Assembly (NCBI RefSeq): GCF_030552895.1
Contig: NZ_CP130649.1
Coordinates: 2,418,001-2,482,000 of the forward strand
From: Tatumella ptyseos
GTDB taxonomy: Bacteria > Pseudomonadota > Gammaproteobacteria > Enterobacterales > Enterobacteriaceae
Length of the DNA stretch: 64,000 bases
Direction: 5' to 3'
Part shown: positions 11,084 to 19,608 of the stretch, one piece after another
How the letters are laid out: every line of letters starts with the position of its first letter
Numbering within the stretch: position 1 is the first letter of the stretch
Made by a program: the position numbers and the translations under genes
The notes under the pieces: model-generated
Told to the model about the DNA's origin: nothing
What the model saw: only the letters and a program-made list of their open reading frames with translations
The model's database searches: none

Positions 11084-11111
11084 TGTGAAGCCTTTCCTCT
11101 TCACACTATGG
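11078..11111. terminator. Perfect 13-bp inverted repeat between convergent panC and yadH
   Basis: CCATAGTGTGAAG at 11078-11090 and its exact reverse complement at 11099-11111 flank the 8-nt loop CCTTTCCT. It sits between convergent genes and overlaps the panC stop, so it probably ends transcription from both sides. Neither side has a long T run, so classical Rho-independent strength is uncertain; it could also act as an RNA 3'-end stabiliser. Confidence 0.7.
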
Positions 11112-11130
11112 TTATAAGGTGTGAGGAGGA

Positions 11131-11901
11131 TTAACTACGCAGTCCTCGACCCCGTTCAATCAATGTCCAGACGATCGCATAGAACACTGCCACAAATACC
11201 AACAGTATCGCTAACGTCATGGGTACTGGTACGTCTTGAATCCCCAAGAAACCATAGCGAAAACCACTAATCATATAAACGATGGGGTTCAGCTTAGAGA
11301 CTGCCTGCCAGAATGGTGGCAGTAATGCTAATGAATAAAACACGCCACCTAAATAGGTAAGAGGGGTTAAGACAAAGGTTGGGATCAAACTGATGTCGTC
11401 AAAACTTCGGGCAAAGACAGCATTTAATAGTCCAGCCAAAGAGAACACAATAGCAGTCAGTAAAATGGTTAATGCCACCATTGGCCAATAGAAAACATGG
11501 AAAGGCACAAAGAGTAGCGAAATCGCCGTCACCAGCGCGCCGACACAAATTCCCCGCGCAACACCTCCACCAACATAGCCGGCAATGATTACGTGAGTGG
11601 GAACCGGTGCGACCAATAACTCTTCAATATTATGTTGGAATTTCGCACTGAAAAATGATGACGCAACATTGGCATAGGAGTTAGTGATCACCGACATCAT
11701 AATTAGACCAGGCACGATAAATTGCATATAGGTAAAGCCATGCATATCGCCAATACGTGACCCAATTAAATTACCAAAAATAATGAAATAAAGCGTCATG
11801 GTAATCACAGGGGGGACTAAAGTTTGGATCCAAATCCGCCCAAAACGATGGATTTCTTTCGCCCATAGCCGCTTAAGTGCTACCCAATATAAGTGTGCCA
11901 T
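11131..11901 (-). CDS. yadH: ABC transporter permease, ABC-2 type (YadH)
   Basis: Inner-membrane permease of 256 residues with about six hydrophobic segments and a conserved ABC-2 region (FDDISLIPTFVLTPLTYLGG near residues 165-184). It pairs with the ATPase YadG; the two genes overlap by one base (TAATG). The substrate of the E. coli transporter is unknown, so no substrate is assigned. The start MAHLYWVALKRLW gives the short amphipathic N-terminus usual for the family. Confidence 0.94.
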   Translation of the reverse strand: MAHLYWVALKRLWAKEIHRFGRIWIQTLVPPVITMTLYFIIFGNLIGSRIGDMHGFTYMQFIVPGLIMMSVITNSYANVASSFFSAKFQHNIEELLVAPVPTHVIIAGYVGGGVARGICVGALVTAISLLFVPFHVFYWPMVALTILLTAIVFSLAGLLNAVFARSFDDISLIPTFVLTPLTYLGGVFYSLALLPPFWQAVSKLNPIVYMISGFRYGFLGIQDVPVPMTLAILLVFVAVFYAIVWTLIERGRGLRS

Positions 11902-12824
11902 TAATTATCTTTCCCCGTATTACTGACTAAATCCACAAATAGCTCTTCCAAGCGGTTTGCCTTATTTCGCATACTCAATACCTGAATATTTTGAGCTGAG
12001 AGCTGGCTGAAGACTTGGTTAATCCCCTGCTCACGCAGCACTTCAACCTCTAAGGTTGAGCTATCAATTACTTCGTACTGAAAGCCTTCTAATACAGCAG
12101 GATCCGCGTGGGGGGCCAGATCGAGAATGAAGGTTTCCGACACCACTTTACCGAGCAATGCTTTCATGCTGGTATTTTCAACCAACTCACCACGTTGAAT
12201 AATACCAATATTACGGCAGAGCATTTCCGCTTCTTCTAAATAGTGTGTGGTCAAAATGATGGTCGTACCCGCCTCATTAAGCTGCTTGAGAAACCCCCAC
12301 ATTGAACGGCGTAATTCAATATCTACCCCGGCAGTCGGTTCGTCCAGAATCAGTAACTTAGGTTCGTGCATTAAGGCACGCGCAATCATTAACCGGCGCT
12401 TCATTCCACCGGATAGCATCCGTGATTTTTGGTGGCGCTTTTCCCATAAATCGAGCTGTCTCAGGTACTTCTCAGCTCTTACTAAGGCAAGTTTTTTCTC
12501 TACACCATAGTAACCTGCTTGATTCGTCACCACTTGCAAAACGCTTTCGAAAGGATTGAAATTAAATTCTTGCGGCACCAGACCAAGCTGGAGTTTGGCT
12601 CGAACTTTATCTGTATCGAGATCATGGCCAAATACCCGTACGGTCCCCGAGGACTTATTGACTAACGAACTAATAATTCCAATAGTCGTGGATTTCCCTG
12701 CACCGTTTGGGCCGAGTAACGCGTAAAAATCCCCGGCTTCCACGGTTAAATCGATCCCTTTTAACGCTTGGACTTGGTTGCCATACGTTTTTGTTAGCCC
12801 GGAAATTTCCAGTGCATAATTCAT
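11901..12824 (-). CDS. yadG: ABC transporter ATP-binding protein (YadG)
   Basis: ATPase subunit partnered with YadH, 307 residues. Walker A GPNGAGKST lies near residues 42-50, the signature LSGGMKRR near 137, Walker B LLILDEP near 159, and the switch histidine in TTHYLEEAE near 190. The start is set at ATG 12824 (MNYALEISGL), which follows GGAG by 6 nt; the in-frame ATG at 12857 would add 11 unconserved residues. A strong Rho-independent terminator lies about 40 nt upstream (12865-12892), so transcription probably begins downstream of it or reads through it. Confidence 0.94.
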   Translation of the reverse strand: MNYALEISGLTKTYGNQVQALKGIDLTVEAGDFYALLGPNGAGKSTTIGIISSLVNKSSGTVRVFGHDLDTDKVRAKLQLGLVPQEFNFNPFESVLQVVTNQAGYYGVEKKLALVRAEKYLRQLDLWEKRHQKSRMLSGGMKRRLMIARALMHEPKLLILDEPTAGVDIELRRSMWGFLKQLNEAGTTIILTTHYLEEAEMLCRNIGIIQRGELVENTSMKALLGKVVSETFILDLAPHADPAVLEGFQYEVIDSSTLEVEVLREQGINQVFSQLSAQNIQVLSMRNKANRLEELFVDLVSNTGKDN

Positions 12825-12864
12825 ATTAACTCCACGCCTGTTATAACAGATGAGCATTTTAAAA

Positions 12865-12892
12865 AATCCTCATTCACCTTCGGGTGAAAGAG
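12865..12892 (-). terminator. Rho-independent terminator upstream of yadG
   Basis: Read on the minus strand: CCTC-T-TTCACC, loop CGAA, GGTGAA-T-GAGG, then ATTTTTT. This is a ten-pair stem with one T:T mismatch, a four-base loop and a six-T tail. It lies about 400 nt past the hpt stop, so it is either a distal hpt terminator, the end of an unannotated RNA, or an attenuator in the yadG leader. Confidence 0.75.
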
Positions 12893-13249
12893 GCTATCTA
12901 GGATTCTGAATAACCGCCCTACTGCAGTATCAGAAAAGTATGTGTTTTTATCGCCCCACAGCAATTAACTCTACGTTCTAGGATATGAGGCGACTAAACC
13001 TGACCGTGGTTCAATCCAATGCACACTTAAGCACTCATTTTCTGTATGGAGAGGGCGAAAAAGATAACGAAGCAAAACGGGGAGTAAGGCTACAGAAAAT
13101 GTTTAAGAATCTCGTCTCATCACAAGCTAAGTGAATTCTGACATGCTACGGCCGTTAGTCCATTCCCCTGCCTCAAAAGCTATGCTGAGCCAACGCTAGG
13201 TTAATTCTCGGTATTGTGGGAACCCACTCACTCGCCGTCCATTATAGAA

Positions 13250-13270
13250 CAGGCCAGCGAGGCTGGCCTG
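13250..13270 (-). terminator. hpt: Hairpin downstream of hpt
   Basis: CAGGCCAGC (13250-13258), loop GAG, GCTGGCCTG (13262-13270): a perfect 9-bp GC-rich stem 21 nt past the hpt stop. The tail on the minus strand is TTCTATAAT, a weak U tract. Likely hpt terminator of moderate strength. Confidence 0.65.
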
Positions 13271-13291
13271 AAACTTTGTGCTATTTGTCTA

Positions 13292-13822
13292 TTACTCAGG
13301 AACGACTCGTCCTACATAAGGAAGGTGACGATAGCGTTGAGCATAATCAATTCCGTAGCCGACAACGAACTCATCAGGAATAGAGAAACCAACGTATTCT
13401 ACCGTCACGTCAACTTCACGACGCTCAGGTTTGTCCAACAAAGTACAGATTGCGACTGAAGCAGGTTCACGTAATTGTAAGATTTCGCGTACTTTACTCA
13501 AGGTATTACCTGAGTCGATAATATCTTCCACAATAAGGACATCTTTACCGCGGATGTCTTCATCTAAATCTTTCAATATTTTTACGTCACGCGTTGAAGA
13601 CATGCCGTTTCCGTAACTTGAGGCGGTGATGAAATCGACTTCGTGAGAAACATCAATCGCGCGACAAAGATCCGCCATAAACATAAATGAGCCGCGTAGT
13701 AGACCGACTAATACCATCTCTCTACCACGATCTTGGTAGGCGGTGGTGATCTGCTGCCCTAGTTCTGTAACACGGTTCCTTATTTCCTGTTCGGAAATCA
13801 TCACTTCAACGGTATGTTTCAT
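13292..13822 (-). CDS. hpt: Hypoxanthine phosphoribosyltransferase
   Basis: Purine salvage enzyme that turns hypoxanthine (and guanine less well) plus PRPP into IMP or GMP. It has 176 residues against 178 in E. coli. The PRPP-binding motif [14 protein letters not shown] is at about residues 98-111, and the base-contacting [11 protein letters not shown] segment is near the C-terminus. The start MKHTVEVMI matches the family. The gcd gene that lies between hpt and cueO in E. coli is absent here; the two genes are 165 bp apart on the same strand. Confidence 0.97.
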   Translation of the reverse strand: MKHTVEVMISEQEIRNRVTELGQQITTAYQDRGREMVLVGLLRGSFMFMADLCRAIDVSHEVDFITASSYGNGMSSTRDVKILKDLDEDIRGKDVLIVEDIIDSGNTLSKVREILQLREPASVAICTLLDKPERREVDVTVEYVGFSIPDEFVVGYGIDYAQRYRHLPYVGRVVPE

Positions 13823-13897
13823 AATCTCTATCTCACTGAGAGTACTCAGTTTTCATTGTGCGGCCAAGCGTAAAGGCCTGAAGGGCGAGAATTTATT

Positions 13898-13930
13898 GCC
13901 CCCAGAAATTTACATCTTAAATTCAGGGGC
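13898..13930 (-). terminator. cueO: Possible cueO terminator
   Basis: On the minus strand GCCCC and GGGGC close a hairpin whose inner part pairs GAATTT with AAATTTC imperfectly. It begins 58 nt past the cueO stop. The following tail (AATAAATTC) is AT-rich but not a clean U run, so the call is tentative. Confidence 0.45.
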
Positions 13931-13987
13931 TGCAGTATAGCAGGGAATTTCACTGAGATAAAAACCCTGTGTAGTTCCCCATTACTC

Positions 13988-15586
13988 CTAAGTCCCGACA
14001 GTAAAACTCATCATCATGCCAGTGTCTTCATGCTCTAGTAAATGACAATGGGCCATGTAAGGGGCTTGAGAATCAGCACTATGAGAGAAAGACACCAGCA
14101 CTTGGCTTACCCCACCTTCAACCCGTACCGTATCTTTTAGGCCTTGACGATGCGCGGCAACTGGCTGGTCGTTCTCACTCAGAATACGATACTGTGTTCC
14201 ATGGATATGGAAAGGGTGTAACATCATATCGCCTTCGCCACTGATTTCCCAAATCTCATGCTGACCCTGAGGACTTTGCCATGCAATATCCCCCACTTGG
14301 TAGGCCTTACCATTAATCTTGTTCCCTTGATGGAAATCATAGCCCGTTGAGTGGGTTGCCATCCCCGGCATCGAGGTCATAGTAGAACCCTGTCCGTGAT
14401 GAGAAGCATTAGCACTGTCTGTCATCGGCATGGAATGGTGCATTGGCATGCCCGCCATTGCTTGATGGCCATAACACTGCATTAATTGCTGCATACCGAG
14501 GGTATCAAGCTGTTTATCCATCGATAGTCCAATACGACGGCGGGTTAATCCATCAGTACTAGGCAAAGAGGGTAAGCTCGCCAGTTGATCGGGTAACTCT
14601 GCTGCACCACCAATGCGTAAAGGAAGAATTTTTAATAGGGGTAAGGGTTGGTCAAAAGGAGCAAGTGTCATCCCCATTTGTTTCACCGGTAGTGTCACGA
14701 GATCAAACGGCTTAGTATCCGCTATCTCTATCATCACCTCGAAACGTTCACCCGGTAACATAGCAAGTTGCTCGACCTTCACCGGTTCAGCCAATAAGCC
14801 CCCGTCGCTGGCAATGACATAAAATGGACGTTCCTGGCTAAGCGCTAGATTCATCGACCGAGCATTACAACCATTCAAGAGTCGTAAACGCACCCAGCCA
14901 CTCGGTAAAGCGACTTGTGGATATTGGATACCATTGGTCAGCATCATGTCACCAAACCATCCTACCGCCGCATGCATGATATCGAGTTGATAATCGATGT
15001 CTGTCCCGGAATCCGTCAATTTTTTGTCTTGAAAGACTAAAGGAATGTCATCGACGCCCCATTGCGAAGGAATACGTAATGTCTTGATATGGTCGTCTTC
15101 AATCACCAGCATTCCAGCAAGCCCTTTAGCCACTTGGAAACCCGAAGTCATATGTGGATGGGGGTGATACCAGCAGGTCGCCGCGGGTTGATCGGGTGTA
15201 AACCTAACCTCTCGCTGAGCGCCAGCGTGAATGACTTCCTGCGGGCCGCCATCGACCTCCCCGCCAACGATTAGACCGTGCCAGTGCACGGTCGTATCAA
15301 CAGGGAGTTTATTATAAACTCTTAATGATACTGGCTGATTACGACGAAGCTTGATGGTTGGACCCAAGTAGCTCCCATTGTAACCCCATGTCGATACCGA
15401 GTGGTTATTCCATACACTGGTACCTGTCATCGCAGTGAGATCGATACGCTGATGCAGGTCTGGTTCAAGTAAAGTTGGCGTGGTAAGAAGTGGACGCTGC
15501 CCTGATAGGGCCTCTCGACTCCATGCAGGCAGTGCTCCAGCGCCAAGCAGTAATGAGCTGAGCTTGATAAAATCTCGACGTTGCAT
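13988..15586 (-). CDS. cueO: Multicopper oxidase CueO
   Basis: Periplasmic cuprous oxidase for copper tolerance, 532 residues. It has a twin-arginine signal (RRDFIKLSSLLLGAGALPAWS). Copper ligands are visible in HWHG near residue 102, YHPHPHM near 141, HPFHIHG near 464 and HCHLLEHEDTG near 512, which give the type 1 and trinuclear sites. A methionine/histidine-rich insert (MPMHHSMPM, SMPGM) at about residues 375-420 matches the copper-binding helix region of E. coli CueO. The ATG at 15586 follows GAGGGG by 6 nt. A MerR-type promoter fitting CueR control lies at 15616-15646. Confidence 0.97.
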   Translation of the reverse strand: MQRRDFIKLSSLLLGAGALPAWSREALSGQRPLLTTPTLLEPDLHQRIDLTAMTGTSVWNNHSVSTWGYNGSYLGPTIKLRRNQPVSLRVYNKLPVDTTVHWHGLIVGGEVDGGPQEVIHAGAQREVRFTPDQPAATCWYHPHPHMTSGFQVAKGLAGMLVIEDDHIKTLRIPSQWGVDDIPLVFQDKKLTDSGTDIDYQLDIMHAAVGWFGDMMLTNGIQYPQVALPSGWVRLRLLNGCNARSMNLALSQERPFYVIASDGGLLAEPVKVEQLAMLPGERFEVMIEIADTKPFDLVTLPVKQMGMTLAPFDQPLPLLKILPLRIGGAAELPDQLASLPSLPSTDGLTRRRIGLSMDKQLDTLGMQQLMQCYGHQAMAGMPMHHSMPMTDSANASHHGQGSTMTSMPGMATHSTGYDFHQGNKINGKAYQVGDIAWQSPQGQHEIWEISGEGDMMLHPFHIHGTQYRILSENDQPVAAHRQGLKDTVRVEGGVSQVLVSFSHSADSQAPYMAHCHLLEHEDTGMMMSFTVGT

Positions 15587-15615
15587 TCGTATCCCCTCTA
15601 ATTATTTAGCCTCTG

Positions 15616-15646
15616 ACGTTACGCTATCCCCTTATGGGAAGGTCAA
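15616..15646 (-). promoter_or_regulatory. cueO: CueR-type cueO promoter (19-bp spacer)
   Basis: Minus strand: -35 TTGACC (15641-15646), a 19-bp spacer, and -10 TAACGT (15616-15621). The spacer starts TTCCCATAAGGGGA, giving CCTTCC-N7-GGATAG, close to the known E. coli cueO operator (CCTTCC-N7-GGAAGG) with a weaker right half. Overlong 19-bp spacers are typical of MerR-family activated promoters. CueR itself is not in this window. Confidence 0.75.
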
Positions 15647-15726
15647 GCGTTCTCTGTGTAAACCTGTCGTCATTCATCCCTATTCTGTGCTAACGTTGGT
15701 TGATACTTGAAGTGATGAGAATTTTC

Positions 15727-16086
15727 ATGAAAACCTTAGTTAAAATGCTCTTTATTCCACTATTTCTACTGTTATCGAGTAATTGTTATGCTTTAGACGA
15801 TTCGCAAGCGGACGATATGGCCGATCTTACCGCCGTCTTTATCTATCTGAAAAACGATTGCGGATATCAAGACCTGCCTGATCCACAAATCCGTAATGCC
15901 CTCATCTACTTTGCACGGAATAATGGCTGGAATTTGAGTAATTATAATAGCTTTAATATGCAGCAGCGTGGTGAAAGTAGCTATGAAGACCTGCGTGGAA
16001 TTCGGGTGGATAGCAAGCAGAAGTGTCATCTGTTGGCAGAGAAAACCCTAGGGCTATTGGTTTTCGTCAATAAACAAGCTCACTGA
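15727..16086 (+). CDS. yacC: PulS/OutS-like secreted protein YacC
   Basis: Small exported protein of 119 residues matching E. coli YacC, in the family that includes type II secretion pilotins (PulS/OutS). A hydrophobic signal peptide ends near SSNCYA; no clear lipobox is seen. The mature part keeps the family pattern DDMADLTAVF, LKNDCGYQ and KCHLLAE, with two cysteines that could pair. Function is unknown. ATG 15727 (MKTLVKML) agrees with the family; an ATG at 15715 (MRIFMKT) is possible but its Shine-Dalgarno spacing is too short. Its 3' end overlaps the convergent yacL by 7 bp. speE and speD, the neighbours in E. coli, are missing. Confidence 0.85.
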   Translation: MKTLVKMLFIPLFLLLSSNCYALDDSQADDMADLTAVFIYLKNDCGYQDLPDPQIRNALIYFARNNGWNLSNYNSFNMQQRGESSYEDLRGIRVDSKQKCHLLAEKTLGLLVFVNKQAH

Positions 16087-16439
16087 CCCCTAAATTGGCG
16101 ATAGGCATCAACTAACGCAAAGAAGTCCTCGAAACCGCAAAACGCTAGGGATTCTTGGTCATAGTAACTCATTCCTTCATCCAGTTCGTCTACACTTATC
16201 GCCAATAAGTTAGCTTGGATCATGACTTCATTGTCACTCAATCCAATCGTGTATTCACGCCCTATATGTTGCCATTGTTGTTCTGTGCCTTTAATTTGCG
16301 TTGCGGCCGTCATCACCGCATTAAGGAGTGTCGGATCGGCACTGACTTCTTCGTTAAACCATTGCCCAATCACTTCATGATCCATCGACATCTGCACACG
16401 GACGTTACCTTCTATATCTTTAACAAACTGATAATCCAT
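16080..16439 (-). CDS. yacL: UPF0231 family protein YacL
   Basis: Acidic cytoplasmic protein of 119 residues matching E. coli YacL (MDYQFVKDI, HEVIGQWFNEEV, EGMSYYDQESL, CGFEDFF). Function unknown; no catalytic motif is recognisable. ATG 16439 matches the family N-terminus; an in-frame ATG at 16457 would add six residues (MKREIN) and overlap the apparent ribosome site. It lies downstream of acnB on the same strand, as in E. coli, separated by a strong terminator. Its stop overlaps the yacC end on the other strand. Confidence 0.88.
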   Translation of the reverse strand: MDYQFVKDIEGNVRVQMSMDHEVIGQWFNEEVSADPTLLNAVMTAATQIKGTEQQWQHIGREYTIGLSDNEVMIQANLLAISVDELDEGMSYYDQESLAFCGFEDFFALVDAYRQFRGQ

Positions 16440-16489
16440 ATTAATTTCTCTCTTCATCTGGAATGGGGAATGCCATCCCTATAACAATA

Positions 16490-16516
16490 AAAAGGGGAGC
16501 CAATGGCTCCCCTTTT
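16490..16516 (-). terminator. acnB: Rho-independent terminator of acnB
   Basis: Arms AAAAGGGGAGCC (16490-16501) and GGCTCCCCTTTT (16505-16516) with a 3-nt loop form a 12-bp stem. The minus strand continues TTTTTATTG. It begins 34 nt past the acnB stop. Confidence 0.9.
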
Positions 16517-16549
16517 CGGTGGCATTATTATTTCATAGGCTGAAATTAA

Positions 16550-19147
16550 TTACACCGCGCTTTGGAAAATAACTTCATCTGCTTTCGAGGTATATTGGTT
16601 GAGGCGGTCAAAGTTTAGATAACGATAAGTATCATCGGCACTCTTATCCACTTCATTCATATATGTTTGGTACTCATCTGCCGTCGGTAATTTACCCAAT
16701 AATGCCGATACCGCAGCAAGTTCAGCCGAGGCTAAGAAAACATTAGCCCCTTGACCTAGGCGGTTAGGGAAGTTACGGGTCGATGTCGAGACGACTGTAG
16801 CCCCTTCCGCGACGCGAGCTTGATTACCCATACAGAGTGAACAGCCAGGGATTTCAACGCGCGCCCCACTCTTACCAAAGATACTGTAATAACCCTCTTC
16901 TGTAAGTTGTGCGGCATCCATTTTAGTCGGAGGCGCGACCCATAGACGTGTTGGCAGCTGTCCTTTAAATTTATCCAGCAGTTTACCGGCCGCACGGAAA
17001 TGACCAATGTTAGTCATACAAGAGCCGATGAAGACTTCATCGATCTTCTCCCCCTGAACATCAGAGAGTGTGCGTGCATCATCAGGATCGTTTGGTGCAC
17101 ACAGAATCGGTTCTTTGATTTCAGATAGGTCAATCTCAATGATTGCCGCATACTCAGCGTCAGCATCACCTTCCATCAATTGTGGATCAGCCAGCCATTT
17201 CTCCATGTTCTGAATACGACGCTCGATGGTACGGCGATCACCGTAACCCTCAGCGATCATCCACTTGAGCAGTACGATGTTCGAGTTTAAGTACTCAATG
17301 ATCGGGGCTTGATCTAATTTGATCGTACAGCCGGCAGCCGAACGCTCCGCTGAAGCATCTGAAAGTTCGAAAGCTTGTTCAACTTTTAAATCAGGTAACC
17401 CTTCGATTTCTAAGATACGTCCAGAGAAAACGTTCTTCTTACCCTTCTTCTCAACGGTAAGTAAGCCCTGCTTAATCGCATAAAGCGGAATGGCATGTAC
17501 CAAATCACGTAGTGTAATGCCGGGTTGGCGTTCACCTTTAAAGCGCACCAGAACCGACTCCGGCATATCGAGAGGCATCACACCCGTTGCGGCCGCAAAG
17601 GCAACAAGGCCAGAACCCGCTGGGAATGAAATACCGATAGGGAAGCGAGTATGTGAGTCACCACCCGTCCCAACGGTATCCGGTAACAACATACGGTTCA
17701 ACCAGCTATGGATAATCCCATCGCCCGGACGCAGTGAGACACCGCCGCGGTTCATGATGAAGTCCGGTAATGTGTGGTGAGTTTGAACATCTACCGGCTT
17801 AGGATAAGCTGCCGTATGACAGAATGACTGCATCACGAGGTCGGCGGAGAAACCTAGACACGCGAGGTCTTTAAGTTCATCACGCGTCATCGGCCCAGTG
17901 GTATCTTGAGAACCTACCGAAGTCATTTTCGGCTCGCAATATTCCCCTGGACGAATTCCGTCAACGCCGCATGCACGGCCGACCATTTTTTGTGCTAGAG
18001 AGTAGCCACGAGTACTGGTCTCTACCGGTTTAGCACTGCGGAATACGTCGCTAGCGGGTAAATCTAGCGACTCGCGAGCTTTGGTCGTCAGTCCACGGCC
18101 AATAATTAATGGAATACGCCCACCAGCACGGACTTCGTCCAATAAGACTTCTGTTTTCAGTTCGAAGCGAACGAGCACCTCATCTGTATCGTGGCGGCAA
18201 ATTTCACCTTTGTGAGGGTAGATATCAATCACGTCGCCCATATTGAGGTCGCTGACATCAACCTCTATCGGTAGGGCTCCTGCATCTTCCATGGTATTGA
18301 AGAAAATCGGCGCGATTTTACTCCCCAATACCACGCCGCCACCCTTTTTATTCGGGACATAGGGAATATCGTCACCCATAAACCATAGGACGGAGTTTGT
18401 CGCGGATTTACGCGAAGAACCGGTTCCCACAACATCCCCGACATAGGCCAAAGGGTAACCTTGGGTAGCGAGCTGCTCAATTTGTTTAATTGGGCCGACA
18501 TTTCCTGGCTCATCCGGCACAATCCCTTCACGTTCGTTCTTCAGCATAGCTAAAGCGTGGAGAGGAATATCAGGGCGGGACCAAGCATCTGGAGCGGGCG
18601 ATAAATCATCCGTATTCGTTTCACCCGTCACTTTGAAGACGGTTACGGTAATTTTTTCTGCTAATTGAGGGCGCGCTTTAAACCATTCAGCTTCTGCCCA
18701 GGACTTAAGGATTTGCTCAGCGTAAGCGTTACCCGCTTTTGCTTTTTCCTCAACGTCATAAAAGTTATCAAACATTAGCAGAGTGTGGGATAAGGCCTTA
18801 GCCGCAATAGGGGCTAGAGAGTCATCTTCTAATAATTCAATTAATGGATGAATATTGTATCCACCTTGCATCGTGCCTAACAATTCTGTCGCTTTTTCAC
18901 GAGACACAAGCGGTGATGCCGTTTCGCCTTTGGCAACAGCCGCAAGGAAACCCGCTTTAACATAGGCCGCTTCATCTACACCAGGCGGAACTCGATTCAC
19001 TAATAAGTCGACCAGAAACTCTTCTTCACCTTGAGGTGGATTTTTGAGTAATTCTACTAGGCCAGCCATTTGGGTCGCATCTAAAGGCTTAGGTACGATC
19101 CCTTGGGCAGCACGTTCAGCAACGTGCTCACGGTATTCTTCTAGCAC
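16550..19147 (-). CDS. acnB: Aconitate hydratase B (GTG start)
   Basis: Main TCA-cycle aconitase, citrate to isocitrate, with a labile 4Fe-4S cluster. It has 865 residues, the E. coli length. N-terminal HEAT-like domain; swivel domain with [20 protein letters not shown] near 170-190; catalytic domains with cluster cysteines in SCMTNIGHF near 710 and CSLCMG near 769-774. The start is taken as GTG 19147, six nt after GAGGAG, giving (M)[12 protein letters not shown] as in E. coli; an in-frame ATG at 19183 would add 12 residues and place that ribosome site inside the gene. yacH, found upstream in E. coli, is absent. Confidence 0.97.
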   Translation of the reverse strand: MLEEYREHVAERAAQGIVPKPLDATQMAGLVELLKNPPQGEEEFLVDLLVNRVPPGVDEAAYVKAGFLAAVAKGETASPLVSREKATELLGTMQGGYNIHPLIELLEDDSLAPIAAKALSHTLLMFDNFYDVEEKAKAGNAYAEQILKSWAEAEWFKARPQLAEKITVTVFKVTGETNTDDLSPAPDAWSRPDIPLHALAMLKNEREGIVPDEPGNVGPIKQIEQLATQGYPLAYVGDVVGTGSSRKSATNSVLWFMGDDIPYVPNKKGGGVVLGSKIAPIFFNTMEDAGALPIEVDVSDLNMGDVIDIYPHKGEICRHDTDEVLVRFELKTEVLLDEVRAGGRIPLIIGRGLTTKARESLDLPASDVFRSAKPVETSTRGYSLAQKMVGRACGVDGIRPGEYCEPKMTSVGSQDTTGPMTRDELKDLACLGFSADLVMQSFCHTAAYPKPVDVQTHHTLPDFIMNRGGVSLRPGDGIIHSWLNRMLLPDTVGTGGDSHTRFPIGISFPAGSGLVAFAAATGVMPLDMPESVLVRFKGERQPGITLRDLVHAIPLYAIKQGLLTVEKKGKKNVFSGRILEIEGLPDLKVEQAFELSDASAERSAAGCTIKLDQAPIIEYLNSNIVLLKWMIAEGYGDRRTIERRIQNMEKWLADPQLMEGDADAEYAAIIEIDLSEIKEPILCAPNDPDDARTLSDVQGEKIDEVFIGSCMTNIGHFRAAGKLLDKFKGQLPTRLWVAPPTKMDAAQLTEEGYYSIFGKSGARVEIPGCSLCMGNQARVAEGATVVSTSTRNFPNRLGQGANVFLASAELAAVSALLGKLPTADEYQTYMNEVDKSADDTYRYLNFDRLNQYTSKADEVIFQSAV

Positions 19148-19608
19148 GACGTTCTCCTCGCTCACATTGTTATAGCTTTTCAACCCTCTACTACCGATAA
19201 ATTATCATCTTTTTATAGGTTTTTGATGGTCGGTTTAGCTCACTGAGAATAGCAGTATTTTTATTCTTTGTTAATCTGTTTACAAAAACACAACATAATC
19301 ACTACTAAATAAAAAGTTGTACCATGATAAAAATAACCTTTTTTACCAAGGTGTTAGCGGATCATGCTACGGAGCTTCTGTTGTAATGTCTCACTGTTGC
19401 CTTAAAAGATACCAGTAAAACTAGGTTTATCTCATGGTACAAATCACAGTTTTAACATGAATAAGTTGAATTCATTATCTAACTAAACGCTTATTTTCGA
19501 TCGCTGTCGAGCTTTTAATTATGCTTCTCTCGGCTGATTGAATAGCGTTATACAAAAAAAAACCGCGATAGTTATCGCGGTTTCGATTAAAGCTTCGTTA
19601 AGTAATTC
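19148..19608. other. 461-bp gap between lpd and acnB with long-spaced inverted repeat
   Basis: No gene is seen. The gap is AT-rich and carries the lpd terminator at its right end of transcription (19554-19582) and presumably the acnB promoter. A perfect 11-bp inverted repeat, TTGTACCATGA at 19317-19327 and TCATGGTACAA at 19432-19442, is separated by 104 bp. The paired sites lie 170-295 bp upstream of the acnB start and could be two copies of a regulator site. I do not recognise the motif. Confidence 0.55.
19554..19582 (-). terminator. lpd: Rho-independent terminator of lpd
   Basis: AACCGCGATA (19561-19570) pairs with TATCGCGGTT (19573-19582). On the minus strand the stem is followed by a run of nine T. 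It lies about 27 nt past the lpd stop, at the end of the pdhR-aceEF-lpd transcription unit. Confidence 0.93.

Larger units (their letters stand above)
12825..13291. other. 467-bp gene-free gap between yadG and hpt; no carbonic anhydrase gene
   Basis: In E. coli this interval holds the carbonic anhydrase gene can. Here no reading frame resembling Can was seen on either strand. The gap holds two hairpins on the minus strand (separate entries): one just after hpt and one just before yadG. Between them are about 355 bp with only tiny minus-strand frames. The gap could hold a non-coding RNA ending at the second hairpin. Confidence 0.7.

Noticed and set aside
12985..13134. 49-codon plus-strand frame (MRRLNLTVVQ...) in the hpt-yadG gap
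   Set aside because: No recognisable family, no resemblance to carbonic anhydrase, and its codon pattern is unlike the neighbouring genes. Treated as chance.
17490..17780. 96-codon open frame antisense to acnB
   Set aside because: No ribosome site or family resemblance; lies wholly inside a conserved gene.
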